A stretch of 64,000 nt of DNA from Planoprotostelium fungivorum (Eukaryota > Evosea > Variosea > Cavosteliida > Cavosteliaceae). The notes below the pieces were generated by a model. That model had not been told where the DNA came from. It worked only from the letters and a program-made list of their open reading frames with translations, and did no database searches. The translations under genes were made by a program, and so were the position numbers. Each line of letters starts with the position of its first letter. The first letter of the stretch is position 1. Shown piece by piece: positions 11,571 to 22,869 of the stretch. The stretch is taken from contig MDYQ01000128.1 in assembly GCA_003024175.1 (NCBI GenBank), positions 124,001-188,000 of the forward strand, read 5' to 3'.

Positions 11571-12715
11571 ATGCAGAGTCGGCTCGTCTTCTTTGTAGGT
11601 GTCTGCCTCTTCATGGCCGTTTTCTTCGTGTCACAGGGTCAGATCTGTCTGATAACGGGGAGTTGCAGCACGCGATGCACCAACATTCCAAAGGCGAAAC
11701 TCATACATGTGGGAGTCTTCTCGACGATACCGCGCTTCGATCAGAGGTGGATAATTTCGGTGATCGAATCTCGATTCACACGTATGACAGGGCACTGTTG
11801 CGATCGACGTATCAAAACTTTCCAAGGGATAGAATCACAATCAGTTTCGTCGTGGGTAAACCAAACAACGATACGGAGTGGAAGTCCATCACCCTAGAAA
11901 ATGAGCATCACCAAGACATCATTGTGTTAGATTGTGATGTGAGTCAGCTTTTCATCTAATTCACCTGATCTTATCTGATATCATGCAGGAGAATGTAAAT
12001 AAGGGTAAGACTTACGATTACTTTGCCCGTATGGACAAGATGTTTAGGGTGCTGCATCTCATACGATTCTTCGTCTCACAATCAGACAGGGAAGATACAA
12101 CTACGTCATGAAGACGGACGATGATACTCTGATCCATTTCAATAATCTAATCTCATTTGTGGATGCACAACGACGAAACTTTACATATATTGGAAGAGAA
12201 ATGGGTGAGTTGAAGTCGACGTTCATCATCGATGACAATGAAACAGTGTGGGAACAGAAACATTACATGCAGGGCAGAGGATACCTCCTCTCTTCCGATC
12301 TTGTCGAATGGATAAGAACGAGTTCTTGGGTTGAAAAGCACCAATGGGATAATGCAGAAGACATCCAGACAGGTGCGTCATCCATCATGTTGATCGACAT
12401 CGTGATGAAGGATCTGATCCGACAGGTGTATGGATGAAAGAATATGGAAACATCTTTCCGGGACACGATGTGAGTTACTTACACTCTGCTACCGTCACGA
12501 GATCATCATCCTCCCGCCTGACAATTTCATGCATCTTGACTCATCCAATCCAGGTCAATTGGGTACCCACCAAGTTGTTCTCACAGAAGGGAAAGATGGA
12601 TTACGATTATTCGGAGATTATCAGGTCATCAAAGACGGCGTTGATCCACGGACTGAAAAATCCATTGGATTGGTACGAAGCGATAATAGAGTTGAAGTCC
12701 CTGGAGGGCTCGTGA
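11571..12715 (+). CDS. Galactosyltransferase-like type II membrane protein, GT31 family
   Basis: The N-terminus is a signal-anchor (LVFFVGVCLFMAVFFVS), as in Golgi glycosyltransferases. Spliced exons then give IHVGVFSTIPRFDQR, STYQNFPRDRITISFVVG, DYFARMDKMFRGRYNYVMK and the DxD-type metal site KTDDDTLIHFNN. YIGREMG, GRGYLLSSDLVEW and HQWDNAEDIQTGVWMKEY follow. This order (ISFVVG, KTDDD, GxGYxLS, EDxxxG) is the GT31 beta-1,3-galactosyl/GlcNAc-transferase pattern. The acceptor and linkage are unknown. The C-terminal exon (NWVPTKLFSQK to LKSLEGS) starts after an intron at about 12470-12554. The acceptor sugar cannot be predicted. Golgi localisation is inferred from topology. Confidence 0.85.
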
Positions 12716-13307
12716 TCGACGAGCTTCTTCTCACATGATGATGATGATCGTCATCTTTGTTGGACGATCTCAACGCGACGACGCTTGTCTTCAGGATCGA
12801 AGTGAACGAACGTGATGATGACGTCATACGCGTCGCATGATGTGCAGAATGGGACACCTCAGTCCAGGGAGCACTTTAGATCTAAGCACTAACAGAGCCG
12901 TTATCCTTCCGTCGGTTGCTGCGGACACATAGTCAATCTCATACTTTCAATGAAATCTCACCCTACTACAACATTTCTATCGCTTTCACCCTCAGTAGTA
13001 CTTTACGTTGATCACCGCTCCATCGCGTCACTCACCTGAAGTCATCTCAGTCGTTCACGCGAAATAAATAATCTCCTTACGAGGTCATCCGAACCACATA
13101 AAATCTGCAGATGAATCGATTATCCCCAAATTGATTGAGCTATGTGGGAACACTTCATAAATAGTTGGTTCCACCTCGGTCGCAGTGCCACAGTCACAGG
13201 AGATCATGTCTGGAATAGTGGGAGTTTACTAGGCTAGCTGAGAGAGAGGATAACGACACCCATCGTTGGTATCGGAACGAACCCACAAGTGTATCAACTG
13301 ACTATCC
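12716..13307. other. Intergenic region, nothing recognised
   Basis: About 590 bp between two (+) genes. Short ATG/ATC-rich runs occur near 12737. No gene or RNA could be supported. Confidence 0.5.
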
Positions 13308-14317
13308 ATGGCAACTAGGGTCACAATCGGAGGCCAGCATAACGAGCGAACCAAGAGTGCCGACAACAGGCAGCGACATACATCGAGCATGAAACAGATC
13401 GACAACAGCACACTACAGATCCGAGAGAGAGTTGGAAAAGGTATTACACGTGTGTATGAGGAAACACAAGTGTTGACCGTGACAGGTGGCTATGGGACAG
13501 TTTTTCGGGCCACAGTGGGGGAAACGGATGTCATCTTGAAGACCATGATGAAGACACCATCACGCAGCACGGAAAAGGTGGCTCGCAAGGAATACGACTT
13601 TGGCATGAAGCTGAAGCATCCCAACTTGGTCCGCATGCGTGGCTCTTTCGACACGGAGACCGACCACTGTCTCATCATGGACATCGTGGATGGATGCAAC
13701 CTCTTTGACTTCCTCGAAAAGAACTCGTTCTGTCACTTTGCCGAGAGCCGAGTGAAGAAGATGTTCAAGGGTCTCGCAAGAGGTGATGATGTCACAGAGT
13801 CTCACATTCTAATCCTTCAATAGGCTTGGAACACAGCCACACACAAGGCATCGCCCACTTAGACATCAAGCCAGAGAACATCATGGTAGGCAAAGACGAC
13901 CACCTCACTCTCATCGACTTTGGCCTCGCTGCTCACACTCTCGGCCTGTGTCATCAGTTCAAGGGCTCAGCCGACTACGCTTCGCCAGAAGTGTGGAGGA
14001 ACATGCCATTCGAGCCGGCTAGCTCAGACGTGTGGTCACTTGGTATCGTCTTACACATCCTTCTCACTGGCTGCCTTCCCTTCGATCCGGCCAAGGTGCC
14101 ACACATGAGAGTTCAGCCGGACTTGTACTGGCCAGAAGACATCGAAGTCAGCGACGACGCCAAGGAGCTGGTAGGATGGATGCTCCAGTTGAAGCCGCTG
14201 GCAAGACCGACGATGAAGGAGATACTGAGTCATCGGTGGCTGAAGAGGTCTCTGTCAACGATCATCAAGAGGAGGTGGAGCATTGGGGGCAAGAGCGAAC
14301 TGTCGAATAGGATATGA
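13308..14317 (+). CDS. Serine/threonine protein kinase, non-RD type (HLD)
   Basis: Two introns (about 13441-13485 and 13782-13822) are removed in phase. The Gly loop is VGKGGYGTVFRA, the ATP lysine is in VILKTMMK, and helix C is RKEYDFGMKLKHPNLV. The catalytic loop is GIAHLDIKPENI, where the usual arginine of HRD is leucine. The metal site is LTLIDFGLA, and SADYASPEVW stands for APE. SSDVWSLGIVLHILLTG and LARPTMKEILSHRWLKR finish the large lobe. All residues needed for catalysis are present, so it should be active but not regulated by the usual activation-loop contact. Closest in style to CAMK/AMPK-like kinases. The short N-terminal extension is basic and Thr/Ser-rich. Confidence 0.9.
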
Positions 14318-14394
14318 TACATATGTACTTTATAAAGTGTAAACGAAATCGTGCCCTACATGAAGAAGAACGTTTACAAGCGAAAATCGATCTT

Positions 14395-16736
14395 TCATTC
14401 AGACATTCCCGAGCTCCTCTTCAGTTTCTCTTTGCTGGCCGTTCGGACGAGAGACTTGAATGAATCGGCGAGATTGTCCGTCAGGCTCTTGATGGACCTT
14501 CGTTTCGGTCGAGATGACTCTGCCAGCACTTTCTTATCGATGGCGCTCTTCATCTGTTCCGTGAAGAGGCAAAAGTGTTGCGACCTGATCACGAGTGAGT
14601 TCCATCGTGATGTGATGATCGTGATGATCAGTTCCGTTCACCTCAAGAGTTGATTGACAAAGTCTCGATGCTGTGGAGGAATATTCAACGAGATCTCTTC
14701 TATCTTTGACAGCGAGTCGAGGGAGAGGCTAGAATCACCCGTGGGAAGGGCAGGGATGATCACCTGTGACTGTTCAGTGGAATCTCATCTTAGTACGAGT
14801 ACCTCGTCCAGCAGCCACTCTTGATATTTTCTGAAGGGTGAAAGTAATTCTTCGGCTAGTTTGGCTCTCAGCTTCGATTTTGCAGAGACGGATCCAGGTT
14901 CGTTCAGTTGTGATAGTTTTTTCATCGCCTCCTTGATGGGTTTGATCGTGATACGAATGAAGGAATCTTCCGTCTACAACGTTGTAGATCGAATAAAGGA
15001 TATAATAGTTCTTCCTTGGGTGGCTCGGGTAATCGGAACGGCTGTTCTAATTTACCCGTGTCCAGATCATACACTAGGGCCTCCTTCTTCAACCTATCTA
15101 CCACATCTGGTTGCGATGGCAACCTCACGATGCCGTACAAGAAGGGCACTGTGACGTGTCAGCTGTCAGATTGACACGTTTGACATCACCCGGTGCCTCT
15201 AAACATTCGTAAAGCTCGCTGGGAAGTATGGGAATGAAGGGACCCTGCATGACGTAGGGTCTAAAAATAGGCAGCAGCGACAGGCTGGACGCGTCAGGTC
15301 ACATTCGAATGAGATATTTCACCCCACAGCCGATAACAAACCCATGTCCTCCGACACTAAGACAACCTGGCCCGTCAGTCACTGAATTCCAGCGAAATTT
15401 CACCTGTTTTTCCAATAGAAGTGATCGATATACCGCCAGAATATTCGCCAGGGGCAGACGATGGAAGGTCGTTGCGACTCCCCACAGTGCCAGCTGCTTG
15501 TCCTCGTCGCCTGTCCCGTCAGTCTACAACGAGCCACTCCAACTCACCTGGTGGACATTGAAATTCGATGGATCGAAGTTCACCGGGGATCTGGAAGGAG
15601 AGAGAGGCATCTTCAGAGGGTGGTTCTTTTTCGTAGTAGGAGCGTAAGAGGGAGAGGACTGCTTCTTCTTGTGATTCAATGATGCCGCACGCTGCGTTCA
15701 ATTTCCTCAGACGTTCTCTGGCTGAATGGATTTGTCAATGAGAGGTGATGATGATGATGATGATGATGTGAGATGGAGGTGGTGATGGTGATATGATGAT
15801 GAGGTGATGATGGATGTGGGGAGTAGGTTTGGTGGTGGATGGTTCACCTATGATGCTCTGCAAGACTTCAAAGTGGAGTTGAAAGAAGGGAAATCGAGAC
15901 AAGAGACAGTAACACCTGAAAAGAATTAGTTTAGAATGAATGAGAAGAATGAACGAGTAGAATGAATGAAAAGAATGAACGAACCGAGGAGCAAAATAAT
16001 CCAATGGTGTACGTGTCTCGTAGGGTTGTCCCTCTACGACCAGAATTTCCTGTGAAATCTCAGTGAAATTCCGACACATAACCCCACCGGTAGCAATGGC
16101 TTGGCCTGTACACATCAGATCGAAATGTCATCGAATTTTCTCACCTCCAATGGAGTCATCTCCACGATGCACACACCGTACATCAGATGATCTTGTCCCG
16201 TGATCACAAAGATGTAAGAATTGGCTTCGGCCACGATCTACAACGCTCAGTCTCTACTACATCTCGATAGACATCTCACTTTCGATTGACTCCCGTACAT
16301 CATCTCATTAAAGACAGATGATGACTTTGTTCTCTCGACAGCCACGATGGATACCCCGACTGGAAAGCAGAAATGAGGCAGATATTCGAACGGAACGCTT
16401 CGTTGTAGATCAGCTTTTCCTCAAAAGTTTGGGCGGGAAAACGTCCCCCTCACCTGTCTTGTGCGGGAAACTTTGCGATGATGTGTGGAGGGAGCTCTGA
16501 TCTGGCTTCTATTTCATCCAAACCGTGTTGGTCCATGTTGCTTGGGAGTCCAACAATGACAAAGTGTTCAAAGATCTTACCTGAGGCATGATATCAGATG
16601 GGCAATCGAATGGATGGAGAGACATCATCGAGGACGTATCACCGGTTCGAGGCGGTCTTACGGCATTGGCGACGGAGTAACCGATGGGTGTATGTTCTTC
16701 AGAAACATCTGGGTGATGATCGAGTGTGAGTTCTCC
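14395..16736 (-). CDS. DENN-domain protein (putative Rab GEF), 5' end unresolved
   Basis: At least ten short exons join in phase. uDENN: IFEHFVIVGLPSNMDQHG, FEYLPHFCFPVGVSIV, YIFVITGQDHLMYGVCIVEM and CYCLLSRFPFFQLHFEVLQ. cDENN: LALWGVATTFHRLPLANI, VYRSLLLEKQ and PYVMQGPFIPILPSELYE. dDENN: VPFLYGIVRLPSQPDVV then VYDLDTDSFIRITIKP and EEQ-like C-terminal helices ending LKRSSGMSE. DENN domains act as guanine-nucleotide exchange factors for Rab GTPases. The partner Rab is unknown. The true start lies upstream of SVANAVRPPRTG and was not fixed. Four introns carry the TCGTTGTAGA element: 14967-15055 (palindrome), 15511-15547, 16238-16279 (acceptor) and 16398-16453 (antisense). Confidence 0.83.
14967..15055. 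repeat. Intron with a perfect palindrome of the introner core
   Basis: The core appears in both orientations fused head to head as TCTACAACGTTGTAGA, 16 bp, fully self-complementary. It sits about 6-21 nt from the 3' splice site of a DENN-gene intron. Confidence 0.7.
15511..15547 (-). repeat. Introner-like intron, sense copy (37 nt)
   Basis: This is among the shortest introns in the window. After the donor it is only GGAGTGGCTCGTTGTAGACT, then GACGGG and CAG. It is the clearest case of an intron made of the element alone. Confidence 0.82.
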
Positions 16737-17220
16737 CTAAAGACGTCAGTGATTACAGGGGAACGATCGGATCGCACTTTTAGAGGGACCGCAAATGACG
16801 TTCGTCTCTGCTCGACCTGTGGATTCTCTTTGGCAAATATACTTCTGATACGTCGTGAGTGGATCTACGATATAAACAGTTACTGCAGTGCGGCGGGGAT
16901 AATGGGTGATGATCTTTTTGTCGTCGCGTGTTCAGCTGTTTCATTTTCTACGGAGTTCTTTCTAGACGTATTGTGTACTCCAGGTGTCGGCAGCCACATG
17001 ATGGATAGATGTGCGTGCTCGGGATCTGGCTGGCGACAAAAAGTTGACGTGCTGTAGTCTGTGGGTGTGATATTTCGGTCTGGCACGGACGGTCCAGAGG
17101 GGTTTCGGTTAAACTCAGGAAGGTTGTCAACAGGCCACAAATATCACCTAGATGTTGAGGAACTTGCGTTTTCACAAGATAAAAAAGTATCAGATGGAAC
17201 CTGCGCTGAATGGCAAAAAG
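16737..17220. other. Unresolved region upstream of the DENN gene
   Basis: It probably includes 5' exons or promoter of the DENN gene on the minus strand. Open frames on both strands lack recognisable motifs and none could be joined with confidence. Confidence 0.35.
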
Positions 17221-17304
17221 TCCCAACACCCGGACTCGAACCAGGAACCTATAGATTACAGTGACCGCTACAGTCTACCGCGCTACCAATTGCGCCATGT
17301 CGGG
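17221..17304 (-). tRNA. tRNA-Tyr (anticodon GTA) with 11-nt intron, copy 1
   Basis: The reverse strand folds as a full cloverleaf. The acceptor stem is CCCGACA/TGTTGGG, the D arm GCGC/GCGC, the anticodon stem GTAGA/TCTAT and the T stem CCTGG/CCGGG with loop TTCGAGT. The anticodon GTA is at 17271-17269. An intron of 11 nt (CGGTCACTGTA) lies one base 3' of the anticodon, the standard site for nuclear pre-tRNA introns. Five T residues follow the discriminator A, as for RNA polymerase III termination. An almost identical copy lies at 24225-24308. Confidence 0.96.
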
Positions 17305-17525
17305 TTGATGGTCGATGGGGATCTTTCAAGTGCCAGTTCGCTGATCGAGTTATAAAAACAAACGATCGTGATCCATCGATCGACCAATCCTTTGTTGAGC
17401 ATGTCACTTGCACAATCTGTTATGTGATTCAGTACTGTCTGTAAGTGACATGGGCTATTAACCTATCAGAGAGCCACACCAGTAGAGGGGTCACGTCACA
17501 ACACTCGATGATTTATTTAAGGATC

Positions 17526-18011
17526 TCAAAAGCCTGGACGACCGCTGTAGGATACTACAATCTTGTGGTCACCTTCCCCCAACTTTGATGCACAGGAGAG
17601 AGATGTCTTCGCCCAATATATGCATTTGACTCCACCCCGGGACACATGGCAAGACCTCCTGACCCTCAATTGTCCAGAGCACACGGCCTGCAGGAATGAA
17701 GGCTTCTTACAGAGAAATTCGAATTTTCCATCAGCGTCCACCGCCACATCCTTGGCCTCGCAAAAGATGTTGGGTCCGTCTTCAAGGGCAGCGAAAGAGA
17801 GTGAGCTGAGGGAATCACCCGTGATGTTGTATCTTCTTGGGAAGTGAACGGTGGAGAGAGTCGATTGTCTTTGGAAGACGAAGACCTCAGTGAAGGGACC
17901 TTGGGTGAGAGGATTGCCGTTGAGAAGGGAGAGGAGTTGATCGAATCCGGGATCTTGAGATGCGCTGGCAGCGAGTGCGAAGAGGAGAGTGATTAGGAGA
18001 AACTGCTTCAT
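17526..18011 (-). CDS. Secreted Cys-containing protein (161 aa), hypothetical
   Basis: Single exon. A clear signal peptide (MKQFLLITLLFALAASAS) precedes a mature part of about 143 residues with five cysteines (IFCEAK, EFLCKK, VCSGQL, RRSCHV, KCIYW, SCASK region) and beta-rich stretches such as VFVFQRQSTLSTVHFPRRY. No domain family is recognised. The frame ends SYSGRPGF before the stop. Lack of introns contrasts with most neighbours. Extracellular or vesicular localisation is inferred from the signal peptide only. Confidence 0.68.
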   Translation of the reverse strand: MKQFLLITLLFALAASASQDPGFDQLLSLLNGNPLTQGPFTEVFVFQRQSTLSTVHFPRRYNITGDSLSSLSFAALEDGPNIFCEAKDVAVDADGKFEFLCKKPSFLQAVCSGQLRVRRSCHVSRGGVKCIYWAKTSLSCASKLGEGDHKIVVSYSGRPGF

Positions 18012-18472
18012 GGTACCTTCATCGTCTTAGAATGCACGTCGACGGCTCACGCGCATCACCTGCTGAGATGAGGAGAAGGAGGTGTTTCGGCTGCTGTTTC
18101 TGTTCTGAATGATGAAGCGGTTCTCGTGCAATTCCACAGAGGCTTTCGCGTACTATTGCGAACAGTTGTCAAATCGCTAGCTCAACATCGCGATTCTCGC
18201 TGCCCCGTCTGACATTCATATTTCTATATTGACCTGCACCCATCATTGGTGAGCTCGTTGTAGATGATACCTATCAGGTACGTACACATCAAACGTTGAT
18301 CATTCTCGTGGTGGTTTATGAGTGATGAGTAAAGTGTTTGCATAGAAGAGGAAGAGGGTCATGGTTCGCGTCGCAAGGTGTGATGATGTCATGAGATGAA
18401 TGTGCCCGGATTTTTCAGGAATAAAGAAAACATTCACTATCTTTTTATCGATACTAACAGACCTAGTATCCT
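18012..18472. other. Intergenic region with an intron-like fragment
   Basis: Mostly featureless. At 18249-18277 there is a 29-nt stretch that looks like a minimal intron: a GTGAG start, then CTCGTTGTAGATGATACC, then a CTATCAG end. No coding exon flanks it. Confidence 0.4.
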
Positions 18473-19059
18473 CTTCCTCCTCTGGGAGGTCCTCCTCTAA
18501 CAGCAGCTCCTCTTCCACGGAGTCCCATTGGTGCTCCTCTTCCACCTCTACCTCCAACGGCACCTTCAAATCTTTCATCTTCCCATTCTCATACGAGTGA
18601 TGAATCGAGATATGATTCGGTGAGATTCGATATCATGCGATATCATTCGATATGATATGATTGCGTAGGTGTGGACACCCAAATTTCACCTCCTCTTCCA
18701 CGAACCAGACCGGCACGTCCGAGACCCAAAGCTTTGTTCTTTCCAGTCTTCGGATCTGCTCGTTTGAACATGGCCGCATTTTTGAGCATATCAGGTAAAA
18801 TCATAAACCGAACTTTCGATCCTCTAATGAAAGCATGTTCTAACTCTGTGAGACGTCCGTCTCTGGATGTGTATTGGACGTTTGCGAGCTGGAAAGAAGT
18901 CATGAGAGAGACCTAAGGTCATGTGGACCTCACCTGGCAGTTCATGTTGTCTTCGGCCTCGATGAGAGTTCCTCTGAAGGTCTCTCCCGTCTTCAATTCA
19001 ACTGTGATAGTGCATTTCTCTGCCTCGTGCAGGAGTTTGATGGGAATACCAATAGACAT
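18473..19059 (-). CDS. SmD3: Small nuclear ribonucleoprotein Sm D3
   Basis: One of the seven Sm core proteins that ring spliceosomal snRNAs. The chain starts [17 protein letters not shown] and carries Sm1 ([20 protein letters not shown]). Then come [17 protein letters not shown] and Sm2 with [18 protein letters not shown], which is diagnostic for SmD3. An Arg/Gly tail ends [10 protein letters not shown], a likely target of arginine methylation. Introns are at 18889-18933 and 18564-18689. All signature positions match, so the call is secure. It lies divergent to the SFI1-like gene with about 200 bp between starts. Confidence 0.95.
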
Positions 19060-19258
19060 CGTGTGGGGCTATGATCTGATCCTGATCGACTGTTGTAGAA
19101 TTATCGCGGAAAAGTTTCATCTACAAACATGGTTGCTTAACGTTATTTTTGATCTTTGGCGCCAAGCCAAAAGCTTCAACCTGGGTGAAGCTCATCACTG
19201 AATACACTTATACATGTTTTAAGTCTTTCACGTCTGCCAGCCCACATTCTCATCCATT

Positions 19259-22200
19259 ATGAGCGATCTGAGCGGATGGATCTCCAATCTGAAGAGCCGA
19301 GTTGAAGAGAGAGTGGAGCGGGATTTTCAAGACAAGTATCAGCAGCAACCGAGACCCATTGAGAGAGAGACGAAGACATCGAGATCGATGGCATCGAGTG
19401 ATGTCGATTACACACAGCGATATGGATTTTACTCGCAAGAAGAGAAAGGTGATCGTCATCTCAATGGTTCATCACGTCTGATCTGACAATCACCAGTCGA
19501 TGATTCAAAGCTCTTCGACGCCCCTGTCTTCTCTCGGTCTACCCCACATCGAGACGCGGATTCAGACGACGACGACAACGACGATCGCGTCACACCCATG
19601 ATGAACCTGCTACGAGCAGAGGGTGGGGTTACCTCTCTGAACCGATCGCTCGAGACCGATCATCTAGATGCGAGAGAGAGAGAATTGAGAGATCGTTTGG
19701 CTCGATATGCGAAATTATTGAATCCGAAAGAGGCGAGACGCAATCTTCGATATTTCGTGAGCTGAAGCATACAAGTCCCCTCCGCCGCGCCAGACGATAG
19801 CCGTCACCGGAGAAGCTGTCGTGTCACCTCGTTCCATGAAGTCTCCACGAAAAGATGGAGCGGCAGCACCAACGAGTATCTCTCCTAAGGCAAAGAAGCC
19901 AGAAACGAGGTGAATCACACGGTGGAGGATAGAATGTATTAATAAGCGAAGGGCGGCACGTTCGGTGCCCACTACACCAAGGAAGAGAACGGAGGAGACG
20001 AGGGAGAGCGAGGTAGCCCAAGTCCCAAATTTTGCCGTCCCAAAAATTCCGGTCAAGAAGACCGCCGCAGTGAAGAAGCCTGCCAGCAGTCTCCCCACTA
20101 CCCCTAGGAGGTCTGTTCACCCTCTCTCATCTTATTGACGACACGCCAGACGTGAGGCACCGAGAGAAGACCAACTCCAAGTGTCAGCGGCCGCAGCCAT
20201 ACTCGCAGAGAACGAAGCCATCGCGAAGAAACTTCGCAAAGATTCGCAGCAGAGAGCGGAAGAGGAGAGTAAGAGAATCGAACAGTTGAAGGCCAGGGAG
20301 AGAGCTATCGCGATGGAGAAGGAAAAGTGGGTGACCCGAAGAGAATCGGACTGAAAGAAGCGAATCAGGGCCAGAATGGAAATAGAGATTACGAGAGAGA
20401 GACAGAGGCAAGAAGAAGAGATGAGACGTCACGCAGCATCCGAGGCCATACGGTTGAAGAGGGTGATGTCATGACGATCGGGTGCGATGTCACGCTGACG
20501 GATGCAGGAGGAAGAGACACGATCGAAAGCCCTGCGAGAACAGAAGAGGAGAGAAGTGGAAGAAGCCAAACGACGGGAAGCAGAGACGAGAAGACGGAGA
20601 ATCATCGAAGACGGTCTGGCCTTATTGTACAGCAAGGTCAAACTGCGTCACCTCCGCCGGTGTTTCACGGGTGAAGAGCCTCTCCAACTCATGACATCTG
20701 ATCGACTGATAGGATGGTCTACCGTCGTAGAGAGAACTCACTCGAGCGTGTCGAAATTCATTCACGTGAGAGAATGGCGGAATCGCTCGTCCGTCTTTCA
20801 TCAGTGGAAGATGAGAGCTTCTGCCAAGAGGAGCGATCGAGAATCGAAAGATTACGCACTGAGAGCGCTTCACGTCCAGCAGATGGAGCAGGTGGCCTCT
20901 ACTTTTCACGCTCGGAGGATCATCTCGAAACATTTCAACAAGTGGTTGGGGAGGGCTAGAATGGCATCCGAAGAGGCCGAGGTGAAGCGACAACACCAGT
21001 TGAGGAAGATGAAGATGGACGTCTTCGTTCAGAAGGTGTGGACTTGTGGATGATTCCGGTGATTCACGTTATGTTCAGCAGAATCAACCACAAGCGACCG
21101 TACCACCCACGAATGCACCACCGGAAGGGTTCTGGAGCCCCATGGTCTCTATGAATTATCCTGGAATGATTCCGATGGCCCAAGCTGTACCCGTGATGCT
21201 GCCAAACGGCCAGATGGAGGTACTATCATGACTGATAATCGAACTCATCAAGATCTCAGATGATGCCCATCAATGTGATGATGCCCGGACAGATGCCGAT
21301 GTACTATCCTCAGATGCCCTTCTCCGCTCCCCCGTCACAAGTCAACACGGTGAGCCAAGAGCGTCGAGATCATCACATGACGTTCAAAATAGCCGAGGCC
21401 GAATGCTCCAACGCCACGGCCGAAGGCCGCGGAGAATCTAGATCCAGGTACAGAAGAAACGAGTCGATGGTCTAATGATCCACCACAGAGACGCAGAAAA
21501 TACGCAACGCACAATTAGCTTTAGATGCCAAAGCGGAAGAGAGGAGGGAGAGGAGGAGGATACTGCAAGAGAAGGCGGCTCAATCGAAGGAAGAGGCCAG
21601 AATGAAACAAGAAGAGATGAAAAGGGAAGAGGCAGAGAAGAGGAAGGCCGAAGAGAGAGCCATCATCAAACAGCGGCAGCAAGAGAGAGAAGAGAGAGCA
21701 GCTGCCGCTGAGAAGGTGAAGAACGTGGTCATACGAAGCTGAAGATGTCAGAAACGGATCGAGCTGGAGAAACAAGCCAAATTAGAGGCGGATAATCGAG
21801 AGAAGGCAATCAGGCACGACACAGCAAAGAAGATGCGATGGAGGTGTGATATCACGCAGATGTTCTGTGTTGACTCTGGACAGCTTCACGAGGTGGAAGG
21901 CTCTCGTCGTTTATAGACAGAGGATGTATAGAACGGCTTCGGACATGTTCATGTCTAAACTCTTGATCCGTTGTTTCGATCAATGGATGGACTTCTCCGC
22001 TGCGAGTCGGGAGAGGAAGTTTGAACACGCACGAGATCACTTTCGACGGCAGCTCTTGATCAGATGCGTGAGAGAATGGAGAGGAGTGAGCTGTTTCGAC
22101 GTTCGTGTTCGAGCTGATGACGCCAGTCGATGATGAAGATGGGAGAGGATGTCAGAGAGGCTGAAGGAAGATTCCAATGTAAAATGTACAGAAAGTTCTT

Positions 22201-22619
22201 TGAGTATTGGCGGGCCGTCTATCTACAACGAACCGCAGAGAAGAGGCAGAAGGCTGACATCTATTCGGCAGGGTGAGACACTGAAACTCTTCAATTCCAT
22301 GGCAGCTCATCGCATCAGCTACCAACTTCGCTTCTATTTCAGGAGGTGGAAGGAATACGTGACAGACAGTAGAGAAGACAGGGCCAAGCAAGAGAGACGA
22401 CAGATGCTGAGAGGCAAAGTGTCATCGTGGATCACCGAACACAGAGAGGTGACACAACGGAATATTAAGCCTATCATTCACTCCAACAGCAACAAGGCAG
22501 AGAGAACCTTCTATCTTGAACCTTTCCGTCTGCCGCGGGTGGACACATTTCCGCAGGCATGTGAATGGCAGCATCCCACGCAAACTTTGGAACCAAAAGG
22601 TTACCACACGCCTGTATAA
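19259..22619 (+). CDS. SFI1-like centrin-binding repeat protein, large coiled coil
   Basis: About a dozen exons join in phase. The N-terminus is MSDLSGWISNLKSRVEERVE, followed by an acidic/basic linker. The middle is a highly charged coiled coil (EEETRSKALREQKRREVEEA and RMKQEEMKREEAEKRKAE) with a Met/Pro-rich spacer between (MPINVMMPGQMPMYYPQMP). Scattered W-containing units follow the SFI1 pattern of a hydrophobic run ending F..W: REWRNRSSVFHQWKMR, RRIISKHFNKWLG, LLIRCFDQWMDFS, LLIRCVREWRG, FFEYWRAVYLQR and YQLRFYFRRWKEY. SFI1 repeats form a long helix that binds centrin at the centrosome, basal body or spindle pole. That role is inferred. The final exon runs into a non-repetitive tail ending GYHTPV. 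Confidence 0.75.
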
Positions 22620-22869
22620 CGTCAAGAAATACCTTATAGGAAGCACATAAAGCTACAGGAGAACCTCTTCTCAGCGATTTCCATATAGCGGCGTACTCCT
22701 ACAGCTCATTCTATTCAACTTTGACATTTACTCGCGAAATCTCCGGCCTGAGCCGTATTTTCTGGGTTGTATCCTCCCATCCCGACACCAAGCAAGAGCC
22801 ATGGATGTGAGATGAGGTAGAACAAAAGATAAAGAACACGAACGAGATATAGACACACATACACACGAC

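Noticed and set aside
22628-22869. Extra 5' exon of the CAMK-like kinase
   Set aside because: No in-phase join was found. The first ATG gives a complete kinase domain.
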